Source of the DNA: RSA11 sp036564135
GTDB taxonomy: Bacteria; Actinomycetota; Thermoleophilia; Solirubrobacterales; 70-9
Direction: 5' to 3'
Assembly: GCA_036564135.1 (NCBI GenBank)
Contig: DATCLC010000032.1
Location: forward strand, 1 to 26,081
DNA: 26,081 nucleotides
In this document: positions 7,131-14,917 of the stretch, piece by piece
Numbering within the stretch: the stretch's first letter is position 1
Layout: each line of letters opens with the position of its first letter
Notes under the pieces: generated by a model
Database searches by the model: none
Seen by the model: only the letters and a program-made list of their open reading frames with translations
Told to the model about the DNA's origin: nothing
Translations under genes and position numbers: made by a program

Positions 7131-7760
7131 CTACGAGGCGCCCGTGCTGAGCTGCTCGAGGCGAGCGCGCAGCTCCGCCACCTCGCGCTCGAGGGCGGCG
7201 ACGCGCTCGGCGAGCCCGTTCTCGGCCGCGAAAGCCGCGACGCTCGCCGGCGCGGGCGGCCCCTCGTCCGCGCCGTCCGCGCCGCCGAGGAGCTGCTGGT
7301 AGCGCTCCTCCTTCTGCCCCGGCTGGCGGGGCAGGCGCGCCACGAGGTCGCGGTCGATCAGTCCCTCGAGCGTCTCGTGCAGCTCCGCGAGGTCGGCGAA
7401 GCGGTGCAGGCGCTCGGTGCGCTGCTTGAGCTGGCCGGGCGTCTGGGCCCCGCGCAGCATGAGCACGGCGAGCACCGCAAGCTCGGGGACGGAGAGGCTC
7501 ATCTCATCATCGAGCAGGTGGCGGTACTTGAGCGTCCGGGAGCCGTGGCCGAGAGCCGAGCGCACGAGCCGGCGCCTGCCGAGCGCGCCCAGGGCCTCGC
7601 GGATCGTCTCCTCGTCGTAGTCGACCACGGGATCGCGGTTCGTGGCCTGGTTGCAGGCGAGGCGCAGCGAGTTGAGCGACAGCGGGTACTGGTCGGGCGT
7701 GGTCCGCTGCTTCTCGATCAGGCAGCCGAGCACCCGGATCTGCGTCGCGTCCAGCTCCAT
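7131..7760 (-). CDS. YceH/DUF480 family protein
   Basis: This 209-residue protein has the hallmark N-terminus of the DUF480/YceH family: VLGCLIEKQRTTPDQYPLSLN, then ACNQATNRDPVVDY. A second winged-helix-like half follows (SVPELAVLAVLMLRGAQTPG, then LHETLEGLIDRDLVARLPRQPGQKEERYQQLL). The family folds as tandem winged helices, so DNA or protein binding is likely, but no function is established. The C-terminal ~30 residues form a coiled coil (ERVAALEREVAELRARLEQL), which would support dimerisation. The gene stands alone, convergent to the isomerase and 66 bases downstream of the PAS-GGDEF stop on the same strand. Confidence 0.93.
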   Translation of the reverse strand: MELDATQIRVLGCLIEKQRTTPDQYPLSLNSLRLACNQATNRDPVVDYDEETIREALGALGRRRLVRSALGHGSRTLKYRHLLDDEMSLSVPELAVLAVLMLRGAQTPGQLKQRTERLHRFADLAELHETLEGLIDRDLVARLPRQPGQKEERYQQLLGGADGADEGPPAPASVAAFAAENGLAERVAALEREVAELRARLEQLSTGAS

Positions 7761-7826
7761 GGGCCGCGAAAGGCTAGCGCAGCATCGCGGCTCCCCCTGG
7801 ACGCCATAACCGACTGATCGGAGCGC

Positions 7827-8768
7827 TCAGGCCCCAGCGCCGTTGGCCTCCGCGGGCGCGCGGGGCTCGCCTGCCGTGATGAGCTGGCGAGAGGCTTCCG
7901 CGAGCAGCGAGGCGAGCTCGCCGCTGCGGTTCTCTCCCTCCCCGGTGAGCGCGTAGCCGACGGTCGCCGAGAGCGAACGGTCCTCCCCGTACCGCACGCG
8001 CGCCAGGGCGGCCACGACCGCTCCGCCGACCTTCTTCGCGCCGGCGCGGTCGGCGTCGCGCAGCAGGACCGCGAACTCGTCGCCCGCCAACCGGGCGACC
8101 TCGTCGGAGCGGCGTACGGAGCGGCGCAGCTCCTCGCTCACCGAGATCAGGACCTGGTCGCCGACGCCGCGCCCGTAGCGCTCGTTCACGGCGTAGAAGC
8201 CGTCGATGTCGATGCGCAAAAGCGCGCCCCGCTCGCCAGCCGCGAGCATCGCCGCGAAGCGCCGCTCCAGCTCGCGCTCGGTGATCAGCCCCGTGAGCGG
8301 GTCTCGCTCGCCCGCTTCTCCATGCTCCACCGGGAGCCGCTCGCTGATGTGCGCGACGGCGCCCAGGGTCGTCCCGTCGTCGGCGCGGACCGCATCGATG
8401 TGCACGCGGGCTTGGAACCGCTCGCCGCTCGCGCGCTCGAAATCGGCCTCGGCGCTGCAGCCGCCCCGCTCCGTGCGCGCGGCGCGCTCGAGCGCAGCCG
8501 TGAGCGCGGCACGCGGCAGCCAGGGCAAGGGCTTGTCGACGAGCTCAGCTTCGGTGCTGCCGAGCAGCTCCGCGAGCGCCCGGTTCGCGCGGACGACGGT
8601 GCCGTCCTCCTCGAGCAGCGCGATCGCGCCCGGCGCCGACTCGAACGCGGCCGCGTAGAAGACCGCGCGCTCCGGGTCTGGGCCGCGGAAATAGGGTTTG
8701 TGCCTGGAGGCGGACACGCTCACATCTCTGGTGTCGGTAACCCCCGACAACCGCTTGAGTCGCGGCAC
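7827..8768 (-). CDS. PAS-GGDEF diguanylate cyclase
   Basis: This 313-residue cytoplasmic protein has a PAS domain at about residues 37-145 (FESAPGAIALLEEDGTVVRANRALAELLG) and a GGDEF domain at about 153-300 (RDPLTGLITERELERR, LLRIDIDGFYAVNERYG). The active-site loop reads AGDEF (228-232), a variant found in active cyclases. An RxxD inhibitory site (R219-D222) lies five residues before it, so product inhibition is likely retained. It should make cyclic di-GMP from two GTP. The start is the GTG at 8768 with GGAGGAGG ten bases upstream. It is the last gene of a three-gene unit with the catalase-like protein (27-base gap) and the HD-GYP protein. Confidence 0.92.
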   Translation of the reverse strand: MPRLKRLSGVTDTRDVSVSASRHKPYFRGPDPERAVFYAAAFESAPGAIALLEEDGTVVRANRALAELLGSTEAELVDKPLPWLPRAALTAALERAARTERGGCSAEADFERASGERFQARVHIDAVRADDGTTLGAVAHISERLPVEHGEAGERDPLTGLITERELERRFAAMLAAGERGALLRIDIDGFYAVNERYGRGVGDQVLISVSEELRRSVRRSDEVARLAGDEFAVLLRDADRAGAKKVGGAVVAALARVRYGEDRSLSATVGYALTGEGENRSGELASLLAEASRQLITAGEPRAPAEANGAGA

Positions 8769-8781
8769 CGCAACTGATCCT

Positions 8782-8795
8782 CCTCCAGAAGGAGG
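8782..8795 (-). promoter_or_regulatory. Small hairpin that can hide the GGDEF gene's ribosome-binding site
   Basis: In the message, CCTCC (8795-8791) can pair with GGAGG (8786-8782) across a four-base loop TTCT. The GGAGG is the Shine-Dalgarno of the GGDEF gene. The hairpin begins right after the UAA of the catalase-like gene, so ribosomes finishing that gene would open it. This would couple the two translations. The stem is only five pairs, so the effect is uncertain. Confidence 0.4.
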
Positions 8796-9521
8796 TTACG
8801 ACGCCACCGCGCGCAGGTCCGGCTCGTCGGCGTCCCCGCCGGCGTCCGGCCGGGCGTCGCGGCCGCGCTGGCTCCCGCGATACGCGGGCAAACGCAGGCG
8901 GTTGAGCGCGCCCGCGAGCTCCAAGCCGCCCCCGGTGTTCCCGGGGTCGAAGCAGATCCCCTCGTCCGGCACGCGCCGCTCCAGACGCAGCTCGGCGACT
9001 GCGGTCCAGGGGGACGACGCGGTCGCGATCGCGAGCTCGAAGCCGAGGCCCGCGACGTCGCGCCTGGTCAGTTCGGCCAGGGTCAGCCGGTGCTGAGCGA
9101 CGGCCGGCCGGGCGCCGACCACGATCCGGCGGGCGGCACAGTTGTACGGGAGGAGCGTCGAGTACCAGCTCTCGCCGAAGCCCCAGGACGGGAGGAGCAG
9201 ATGCCGGGCGATCGGCGCGCTGCCCGAGCTCACGAGCAGGAGGTCCTGGTGGAGCCCCGGCCCGTAAGCGTCGTCGATCCTCAGGGCGAGCCCGCACGGG
9301 TCGGGGAGCATCTCGGGAAGGCCAAGCGAGCGCGAGAGCCGCACGCGCCCGGGGCGCTCGCGGCCCGAGTCGAAGAGCTCGGCGCCGGTCGCGGTCCCGC
9401 GGCGCGGCACCAGCGTGGCCGCAAACCCCACGCCGTGGGGATGGAAGCAGCGGCGGCCGCGCAGATGTGAGAGCGCTCCGAACGCCCGCGCGGTGAGCGC
9501 GTTGACGGGCTCAGGGGGCAC
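8796..9521 (-). CDS. Minimal catalase-like putative heme protein
   Basis: This 241-residue protein resembles a stripped-down catalase. FHPHGVGF near residue 26 aligns with the distal-His HAKG segment (H27). RVRLSRSLGLPE followed by LPDPCGLALRI and HQDLLLVSSG matches the RFS / D-GFAVK / D-V core. ICFDPGN then LRLPAYRGSQRGR matches the FDP and proximal heme-Tyr helix, with R210 and Y214 in R-x-x-x-Y spacing. Full catalases have about 480 or more residues and known minimal ones about 300, so this one lacks much of the wrapping and C-terminal regions. It sits between HD-GYP (nine bases upstream) and PAS-GGDEF genes, suggesting sensing or peroxide chemistry tied to c-di-GMP. The GTG start lacks a clear ribosome-binding site. 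Fold assignment is by motif only. Confidence 0.7.
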   Translation of the reverse strand: MPPEPVNALTARAFGALSHLRGRRCFHPHGVGFAATLVPRRGTATGAELFDSGRERPGRVRLSRSLGLPEMLPDPCGLALRIDDAYGPGLHQDLLLVSSGSAPIARHLLLPSWGFGESWYSTLLPYNCAARRIVVGARPAVAQHRLTLAELTRRDVAGLGFELAIATASSPWTAVAELRLERRVPDEGICFDPGNTGGGLELAGALNRLRLPAYRGSQRGRDARPDAGGDADEPDLRAVAS

Positions 9522-9530
9522 GCACGGCGC

Positions 9531-10799
9531 TTACCCCGCCGCGTGCACGGCTACCGCTCGGTCACCGACCAGCTCAAGGAGCGCCTCCACAACCCGCGCG
9601 TCGAACTGCGTGCCGGCGTTTGCGCGCAGCTCCGCGATCGCCTCCTCCTCCGATAGGGCGGCGCGGTAGGGGCGATCGGAGGTCATCGCGTGGAACGCGT
9701 CACAGGCGAAGACGATGCGCGCCTCGATCGGGATTTCCTCCCCCGCGAGGCCGCGCGGGTACCCGCGGCCGTCCCAGCGCTCGTGCTCGGCCCGCACGAT
9801 CGGCGCGAGACCATCGAGGCCCGGGACGTGCTCGAGCAGGTCCGCGCCGATGTCCGGGTGCCGGCGCATGATCGCCCACTCTTCCTCGTCGAGGGGCCCC
9901 GGCTTGCTGAGGATCGCGTCCGGGATGGCGAGCTTGCCCACGTCGTGCAGCCGCGCCGCCGCCTCGAGGCGCGAGCGTCGTTCCTCGGGTAGCCCGAGCT
10001 GCTCGCCCACCGCGCGCGCCAGCGCGACCACGCTCTCGGAGTGCTCGGCGGTGTACTCGTCGCGCGCGTTCACCGCCGCGATCAGCGCGTGCGCCCCGAC
10101 GCGGAGCGTGCGCTGCAGCTGCGCGCGCATCTCCGCGTGCTCCATCGCGAGCGAGCCGAGGGCGGCCATCCGGCTCAAGATCTTCAGGTCGGCATCGTTG
10201 AACCGCCGCCGCTCGTCGCCCGACACCACGACCAGGGCCGCGCGCACCTCCCCGCCCCATTGCATCGGCGCCGCCATCGCCCCCCTGGGAACGAAATCCT
10301 CGGGCATCGGGATGGGCTTGGCGACCACCGAGTAGTCGGCGACCATTGCCGGCTCCCCGGTCGCGATCACCCGCCCGCTCAACCCGTGGTCGGCGGGCCA
10401 GCGCATCCCCTCGAACCCATCGGGCGCGCGGTAAGAGGAGATCGACCTGATGTACGTGGGGTCCTCCTCGTCGAGGATCATCGCGGCGGCCAGATCGGCC
10501 CTGAGCGCGTGGGTGACGTGCTCGACCAGCGAGGACATCACGCCGGGGTCGCCGGGATCGGTGTGGAGTGCCTGAACCGTGCCGAGAACCTCCGCGTTGT
10601 GGCGCGCGTGCTCGCGAGCCCGCTCCCGCGAGCGCGCCATGCCGACGACGGCCCGCACCGTGAGCGCCGCGATCACCGCGACGACGGCCGCGATCGCGAG
10701 GTCCACGGCGCCCGGGGCCTCGCCCTCGACGACGTCGTCAAGCAGCGGCAACCCACCGATCGCCACGACCGCGACGGTGATGCCCAGCTTCGATGCCAT
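9531..10799 (-). CDS. GAF/HD-GYP cyclic-di-GMP phosphodiesterase with N-terminal membrane segments
   Basis: The ATG at 10799 gives 422 residues. Two hydrophobic stretches near 5-20 and 32-54 should anchor the protein. A GAF-like domain spans about 80-225 (GLSGRVIATGEPAMVADY; LVVVSGDERRRFNDADLKIL). The HD-GYP domain follows, with LHDVGKLAIPDAILSKPG (HD at 285-286), HERWDGRGYPRGLAGEEIP (GYP at 346-348) and CDAFHAMTSDRPYR. It should linearise cyclic di-GMP. The usual HHE metal triad reads EHE here (338-340), so one His ligand is replaced by Glu. It is the first gene of the operon with the catalase-like and GGDEF genes. An upstream in-frame start 34 codons earlier is unlikely because the promoter-like GGGTAC lies in between. 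Confidence 0.92.
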   Translation of the reverse strand: MASKLGITVAVVAIGGLPLLDDVVEGEAPGAVDLAIAAVVAVIAALTVRAVVGMARSRERAREHARHNAEVLGTVQALHTDPGDPGVMSSLVEHVTHALRADLAAAMILDEEDPTYIRSISSYRAPDGFEGMRWPADHGLSGRVIATGEPAMVADYSVVAKPIPMPEDFVPRGAMAAPMQWGGEVRAALVVVSGDERRRFNDADLKILSRMAALGSLAMEHAEMRAQLQRTLRVGAHALIAAVNARDEYTAEHSESVVALARAVGEQLGLPEERRSRLEAAARLHDVGKLAIPDAILSKPGPLDEEEWAIMRRHPDIGADLLEHVPGLDGLAPIVRAEHERWDGRGYPRGLAGEEIPIEARIVFACDAFHAMTSDRPYRAALSEEEAIAELRANAGTQFDARVVEALLELVGDRAVAVHAAG

Positions 10800-10820
10800 G
10801 ACCCTCTCGACTCCCTCCGA

Positions 10821-10843
10821 GTACCCCGTCGCGGGCGATAACC
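10821..10843 (-). promoter_or_regulatory. Possible sigma-B-type promoter of the c-di-GMP operon
   Basis: On the minus strand GGTTA (10843-10839), 12 bases, then GGGTAC (10826-10821), 21 bases before the HD-GYP ATG. The -10 match is exact but the spacing is shorter than usual. If used, the leader would be about 15 bases, just enough for the purine-rich GAGAGGG before the ATG. Confidence 0.32.
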
Positions 10844-10926
10844 GCACTCCGGGCTGGGTCCAACCGTACCCCTTCGAGCCCCGGATTCCCAGGTTTTTCA
10901 CCTATCCCTCCGGCGGATCGTGTTAG

Positions 10927-11712
10927 ATGCGCGCCGTGATACCCGGGCCAGTCGCCGCCGCCGCGCCCGCGCGGGCGTTCGCGCACGAGACGCTGCGGGT
11001 CAGCCCCGCGCCCGGGGTGACGACGACCCTGCACGTCCTGCGCCTCGCGCGATCCCGGTTCCGGGTCCGCGTCGCGCGGCTCGACCCGCTGGCCAGGCTC
11101 GCCGACTGGTGCTCTGAGACCGGCGCCGAGCACGCGCTGATCGGGGGCTTCTACGTACGGGCACGCTCCGTCCCGCTCGGCGATCTGTGGATCGACGGCC
11201 GGGCGCTGCCCTCCGAGCCCTTCGACGCGCCCTGGGACAGGCTGCGCTCCTGCGTCCACATCGAGGGCGACGAGGTGACCCTGCGGCCGCGCACCGAGCT
11301 GCCCGCCGCGATCGCGGGCGATCTGTTGCAGGCCGGCCCGCTGCTGGTGCGGGGCGGGCGCTCGGCGATCCGGGCCGGGGTCGATCCCGAGGGCTTCTCC
11401 GCGGGCGCCCGCCAGTTCGACTCCGACATCACCGTGGGGCGCTACCCGCGCGCCGCCCTCGGCGTCAACGACCGCGAGCTGATCGCGGCGGTCTGCGACG
11501 GGCGCACCGACGACGACTCCGGCCTTGAGCTGGGCGAGCTGGCCGACGTCATGCTCTCCCTCGGGGCGACCGACGCGATCAACCTGGACGGCGGCGGATC
11601 GGCATCGCTGGTCGTCTCCGGGCGCCTCGTGAACGTCCCTCGCGAGGAGCACGGCGTGCACCTCGTCGGCGGGCGCCCGGTACCCACCGCCCTGCGGTTC
11701 GAGCCCCGCTGA
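10927..11712 (+). CDS. Phosphodiester glycosidase family protein (NAGPA domain)
   Basis: This 261-residue protein is built on the NAGPA fold, named for the enzyme that removes N-acetylglucosamine from phosphodiester-linked glycans. Supporting segments are ALIGGFYVR near residue 70 (the GGFF/Y turn), LQAGPLLVRGG near 138, RYPRAALGVNDRELIAAVCDGR near 172-193, and the C-terminal ELADVMLSLGATDAINLDGGGSASLV, which is the strongest family motif. Bacterial members act on cell-wall or capsular phosphodiesters. No convincing signal peptide is seen, only a short Ala/Pro-rich N-terminus, so location is unclear. It is divergent from the HD-GYP operon and 66 bases before a GT4 gene on the same strand, hinting at glycan metabolism. 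ATG 10927 and GTG 10936 are both possible starts. Confidence 0.87.
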   Translation: MRAVIPGPVAAAAPARAFAHETLRVSPAPGVTTTLHVLRLARSRFRVRVARLDPLARLADWCSETGAEHALIGGFYVRARSVPLGDLWIDGRALPSEPFDAPWDRLRSCVHIEGDEVTLRPRTELPAAIAGDLLQAGPLLVRGGRSAIRAGVDPEGFSAGARQFDSDITVGRYPRAALGVNDRELIAAVCDGRTDDDSGLELGELADVMLSLGATDAINLDGGGSASLVVSGRLVNVPREEHGVHLVGGRPVPTALRFEPR

Positions 11713-11778
11713 GCCACCCGCGGGCGGGGCACGGCTGCCACCCTCGCCTGGCTGAGCGCGGCCGTTACGCTCCTTGCC

Positions 11779-13182
11779 ATGGAGCCCCTTAACGAACAGC
11801 CGAACCTGTTGATGGGCTTCTACTTCTATCCGCGCGGCGGTTCGGCGCACGCGTGTGCCGCCCTGGCCGCCGAGCTGACCCGCGCGGGGATGCCCGTCAC
11901 CCTCGTCGCCGGCTCGCGCAGCGACGGCGACCCGCTCGCGATCGCGACCAGGTTCTTCGGCTATTGCGACGTGTTCCCGGTCGATTTCACGCGCGCCCTG
12001 CGCTCGCCCGATCCGGTGCGGACGGATCCGGGCCCCGGCGGTGCGCCCATGCACGCCTCCTACGAGGACCGGCCGGGCGCCGAGGATCCGGTGTTCGCGA
12101 CGCTCGACGACGAGACGTTCGAGCTCCACGTCGAGGCCTGGCGGCGCGAGCTGGAGCGCGCCGCGGGCGACGGCGTGGACGTCCTGTACCTGCACCATCT
12201 GACCCCGATCAACGAGGCGGCGGCTCGCGCCTTCCCGGGCGTGCCGGTCATCGGGCACATCCACGGGTCCGAGCTGCTCATGCTCGAGGCGATCGACACG
12301 GGCCCGCCCGCCGGGTGGACCCACGCGGAGCCGTGGGCGCGGCGGATGCGCGAGTGGGCAGCGGCCTGCGAGCGGTTGATCGTGAACAGCGAGCAGGGGC
12401 TCGCGCGCGCCGCGCGGCTCTTGGGGATCGAACGCGAGCGCTTCGAGGTGATCCCGAACGGGTTCAGCGACGACTTCGCCCCGCGCCGGATCGACCGCGC
12501 CGCCCATTGGCGCCGGCATCTGGTGCGCGAGCCGCGCGGCTGGGCACCCGGCGAGCCGCCGGGGAGCGTCGCGTACAGAGAGGAGGACCTCGACTCGCTC
12601 CGCGGCGTGACCCTGCTCAATGTCGGGCGCTTCACTGCGGTGAAGCGACTCCGCCTCCTGATCGAGACCTTCGCCCGCGCGCAGCCGCGCTTCCGCGAGC
12701 CGGCCGCGCTGGTGCTCGTCGGCGGCTACCCGGGCGAGTGGGAGGGCGAGCATCCGCTCGAGACGATCCGGCGCGTCGGCGCGAGCAACGTGTTCCTGGC
12801 GGGCTGGCACGAGCAGTCCGCCCTGCCCGACTTCCTGAACGCGAGCGACGTCCTCGTGCACCCGTCCGCGAACGAGCAGTTCGGGCAGGTGCTGGTCGAG
12901 GCGATGGCGTGCGCCCTGCCAACGATCGCGGTGAACCGCGGCGGGCCGGCCCAGATCGTCGAGCACGGCACCACCGGCTGGCTGATCCCGCCCGACGATC
13001 CGGACGCTTTGGAGCAGGCGCTGGTCGAGGCTGTGAACGACCGGGGGCGCCGCGAGCAGCTCGGCCTGAACGCGCGCCGCGAGGCCCTCGCGTCCTACGG
13101 GTGGTCGCAGATCGCAGCGCGGACGGCGCGGCTGATCGCGGCGGTCGCGGACGCGCCCGCGGTCACGTCGCCGGCCCGATAG
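11779..13182 (+). CDS. Glycosyltransferase family 4 (GT-B)
   Basis: This 467-residue GT-B glycosyltransferase has an N-terminal acceptor lobe starting FYFYPRGGSAHACAALAAELTRAG (glycine-rich loop after strand 1) and HIHGSELLMLEA near residue 160. The donor lobe begins at about 280 with LLNVGRFTAVKRLRLLIETFA and includes LVGGYPGEWEG. It has the diagnostic NEQFGQVLVEAMACALP (E-x7-E nucleotide-sugar site) and TGWLIPPDDPDAL near the end. It is retaining by family; donor and acceptor are unknown. An insert of about 45 residues between the lobes (around 245-275) is rich in Arg, Pro and Gly. The protein has no signal or membrane helix. It follows the NAGPA gene and may share its transcript. Confidence 0.93.
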   Translation: MEPLNEQPNLLMGFYFYPRGGSAHACAALAAELTRAGMPVTLVAGSRSDGDPLAIATRFFGYCDVFPVDFTRALRSPDPVRTDPGPGGAPMHASYEDRPGAEDPVFATLDDETFELHVEAWRRELERAAGDGVDVLYLHHLTPINEAAARAFPGVPVIGHIHGSELLMLEAIDTGPPAGWTHAEPWARRMREWAAACERLIVNSEQGLARAARLLGIERERFEVIPNGFSDDFAPRRIDRAAHWRRHLVREPRGWAPGEPPGSVAYREEDLDSLRGVTLLNVGRFTAVKRLRLLIETFARAQPRFREPAALVLVGGYPGEWEGEHPLETIRRVGASNVFLAGWHEQSALPDFLNASDVLVHPSANEQFGQVLVEAMACALPTIAVNRGGPAQIVEHGTTGWLIPPDDPDALEQALVEAVNDRGRREQLGLNARREALASYGWSQIAARTARLIAAVADAPAVTSPAR

Positions 13183-13198
13183 CCGCGGTTGGCGGGCG

Positions 13199-13630
13199 TC
13201 ACTCGGCGGGCCCCGGCTCGTCGGGGCCGCCACCGTGCGCCCGCCCGCCGGGGCCGAGATCGAGCGGCGGGTCGAGGACGAAGATCTCGGTCAGGATGTC
13301 GGGGTCCAGGTGCACTCCGCTCATGAAAGCCACGACCTTCGAGCCGGTCAGCCTCTCGATCGTCGCGCGGTAGCGGTCGCGCATGGCCTTTTGGAACTCG
13401 CGCCGGGTCTCCAGGACGTGATCGGCTCGGCCGCTCGCGATCAGCGTCTCATCGATCGCGGTGAGGCCGTCGCGCATGACGCAGATCAAAAGGTCATCGA
13501 CCACGTAGGTCTTGGCCTTCATCGGGCCGCGCCCGTAGTGCTCGCGGAGCAGACCCACCATCGCGTTCGAGACAGCGGTCAGGAGCTCCCCTCCGCGCAA
13601 CGGGCCTTCCCTCGCCTGATGCTCAGCCAT
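13199..13630 (-). CDS. MpsC/DUF2294 family protein
   Basis: This 143-residue protein has the DUF2294 pattern. An amphipathic N-terminal helix (LLTAVSNAMVGLLREHYGRGP) leads to MKAKTYVVDDLLICVMRDGLTAIDETLI, then REFQKAMRDRYRATIERLTGSKVVAFMSGVHLDPD and a final EIFVLD strand. The family includes MpsC, a cytoplasmic component of the staphylococcal Na+-translocating membrane-potential system, but in other bacteria single DUF2294 genes occur without MpsA/MpsB and have no known job. No MpsA or MpsB partner is visible here. The C-terminal ~20 residues are Gly/Pro-rich. It is convergent with GT4 (16-base gap) and divergent from the first response regulator across 286 bases. Confidence 0.85.
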   Translation of the reverse strand: MAEHQAREGPLRGGELLTAVSNAMVGLLREHYGRGPMKAKTYVVDDLLICVMRDGLTAIDETLIASGRADHVLETRREFQKAMRDRYRATIERLTGSKVVAFMSGVHLDPDILTEIFVLDPPLDLGPGGRAHGGGPDEPGPAE

Positions 13631-13727
13631 TGAGTACCCCTTCCCAGCCTAAACGGGCGTGTCAAGGGGACCCGAGGCCCTTTATTCCACTATGCACGGT
13701 GCGGGAAACCACGTGGCCGAGTTGGTT

Positions 13728-13751
13728 GGTTTTCACCCTTGCCCTGGGTAC
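13728..13751 (+). promoter_or_regulatory. Possible sigma-B-type promoter of the first NarL-type regulator
   Basis: GGTT (13728-13731), 14 bases, then GGGTAC (13746-13751) fits the Streptomyces sigma-B consensus GNNT-N14-16-GGGTAC/T exactly. The regulator's ATG lies about 165 bases downstream, leaving a long leader (13758-13916) that shows CGGTTCC/GGAACCG-like symmetry around 13850-13870. I found no ORF in the leader. Confidence 0.42.
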
Positions 13752-13916
13752 GCGTCCGGGTAGCGTCCCTCAGTGGAAAAACGGGTTCGCGCCCGCTTCT
13801 CACCGGGGGGTAGACGTGGATCCCTCAACCGCGACCACCGACGCCGCGCGGGTTCCGGGAGCCGGAACCGGGGGGGCCTGGCGGTCTCGGTGCGATGCAA
13901 CTGAGAGAGGTGATTC

Positions 13917-14675
13917 ATGCAGCCAAGTAACAAGGCGGCAGCGAACCGGGGGGACCGATCACGGGCGAACGGCGCACCGCCGTCCGACGCCCGCAAGCGC
14001 GTGGTGATCGCGGATTCCGATCCGCTCGCGCGTCGCGTGATTCGTGCTGCCTTGCAGGATGAGCACGACTACGCAGTCCCCGGGGAAGCCCAAACCAGCG
14101 TCGAGGCGGTCGAGCTGTGCGGCTACTACAAGCCCGATGCCGCGCTGCTGGAGACGAGTCTCGGCAACGGCCTCGACGGCATCGTCGCCGCACGGAAGAT
14201 CCGCGAGGTTGCGCCGGACACGAAGATCCTGATGTTCTCGCGCGAGGATCGCGACGACGTCCAGCTCGCGGCGCTCGCGGCAGGCGCCTCGGGGTTCGTG
14301 CCGAAGAGCGCGCAGATCGAGGAGGTCGTGAGAGGGCTCGAGCTCGTTATCGACGGCCGGGCCGCGATCCCGCCGAGGACCACGATGGTGCTCATCCAGC
14401 GCCTGCGGATGCTGCCCGAAGGCGGTGCCGGCATCCGGCCGGTGCGCAGCGTGCTCACGCCGCGCGAGTGGGAGATTCTCGACCTGCTGAGCCAGTCGTT
14501 CGACACGCACGCGATCGCGGAGACCCTCGTGCTGACCGAGGAGACCGTCTACAGCCACGTGAAGAACATCCTGCGCAAGCTCGGGGTTCACTCGCGCCGC
14601 GAGGCGGTCGAGCGCGCCCGCCAGCTCCGGGACCCGCTCGCGGGACCGAAGCTGCCGGCGGAAGCGGCGTCGTGA
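13917..14675 (+). CDS. NarL/LuxR-type regulator with Asp-to-Glu phospho-site
   Basis: This 252-residue protein has a receiver-like domain (residues 28-145) and a LuxR-type helix-turn-helix (about 178-240: LTPREWEILDLLSQSFDTHAIAETLVLTEETVYSHVKNILRKLG). In the receiver the first acidic patch (D33, D35), the Thr/Ser position (S108) and the Lys (K130) are kept. The phospho-acceptor position is Glu79 (KPDAALLE) where an active receiver has Asp. Glu there often mimics phosphorylation or means regulation by something else. A disordered ~25-residue N-terminus precedes the domain. GAGAGAGG lies six bases before the ATG. No histidine kinase lies nearby. Its closest relative in the window is the regulator at 16415-17251, with matching motifs throughout. 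Confidence 0.93.
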   Translation: MQPSNKAAANRGDRSRANGAPPSDARKRVVIADSDPLARRVIRAALQDEHDYAVPGEAQTSVEAVELCGYYKPDAALLETSLGNGLDGIVAARKIREVAPDTKILMFSREDRDDVQLAALAAGASGFVPKSAQIEEVVRGLELVIDGRAAIPPRTTMVLIQRLRMLPEGGAGIRPVRSVLTPREWEILDLLSQSFDTHAIAETLVLTEETVYSHVKNILRKLGVHSRREAVERARQLRDPLAGPKLPAEAAS

Positions 14676-14917
14676 TCGGCTTTGGCGCAGGAGCGCGGAG
14701 CCGGTGGCCGTAGGCAGAAATGCACCCCGGCGAGACGCGCCCCTGGCTTTAGCGTGGTCACGATGCGTACCGGCCCCGTTGCAGAGTTGGCCGGCCCGTT
14801 CCGTCCCAGCCGGGCCTACCGGGTAGCGAGGGGAACCATCGACCTGGTGGTCGCAGGCGCTGCCTGCCGCCGTTCGCACCCGTCCTGCTCGTAATTCGCA
14901 GCGGTTGTCCGGTACAG

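Noticed and set aside
10738..13233. Open minus-strand frame of about 830 codons opposite the NAGPA and GT4 genes
   Set aside because: Both opposite-strand genes have strong family motifs, and the antisense translation has no recognisable domain and a composition typical of a shadow.
13634..13639. GGGTAC on the minus strand just before the MpsC-like gene
   Set aside because: It ends four bases before the ATG, too close for a -10 element, and the GTTT upstream is only 11 bases away.
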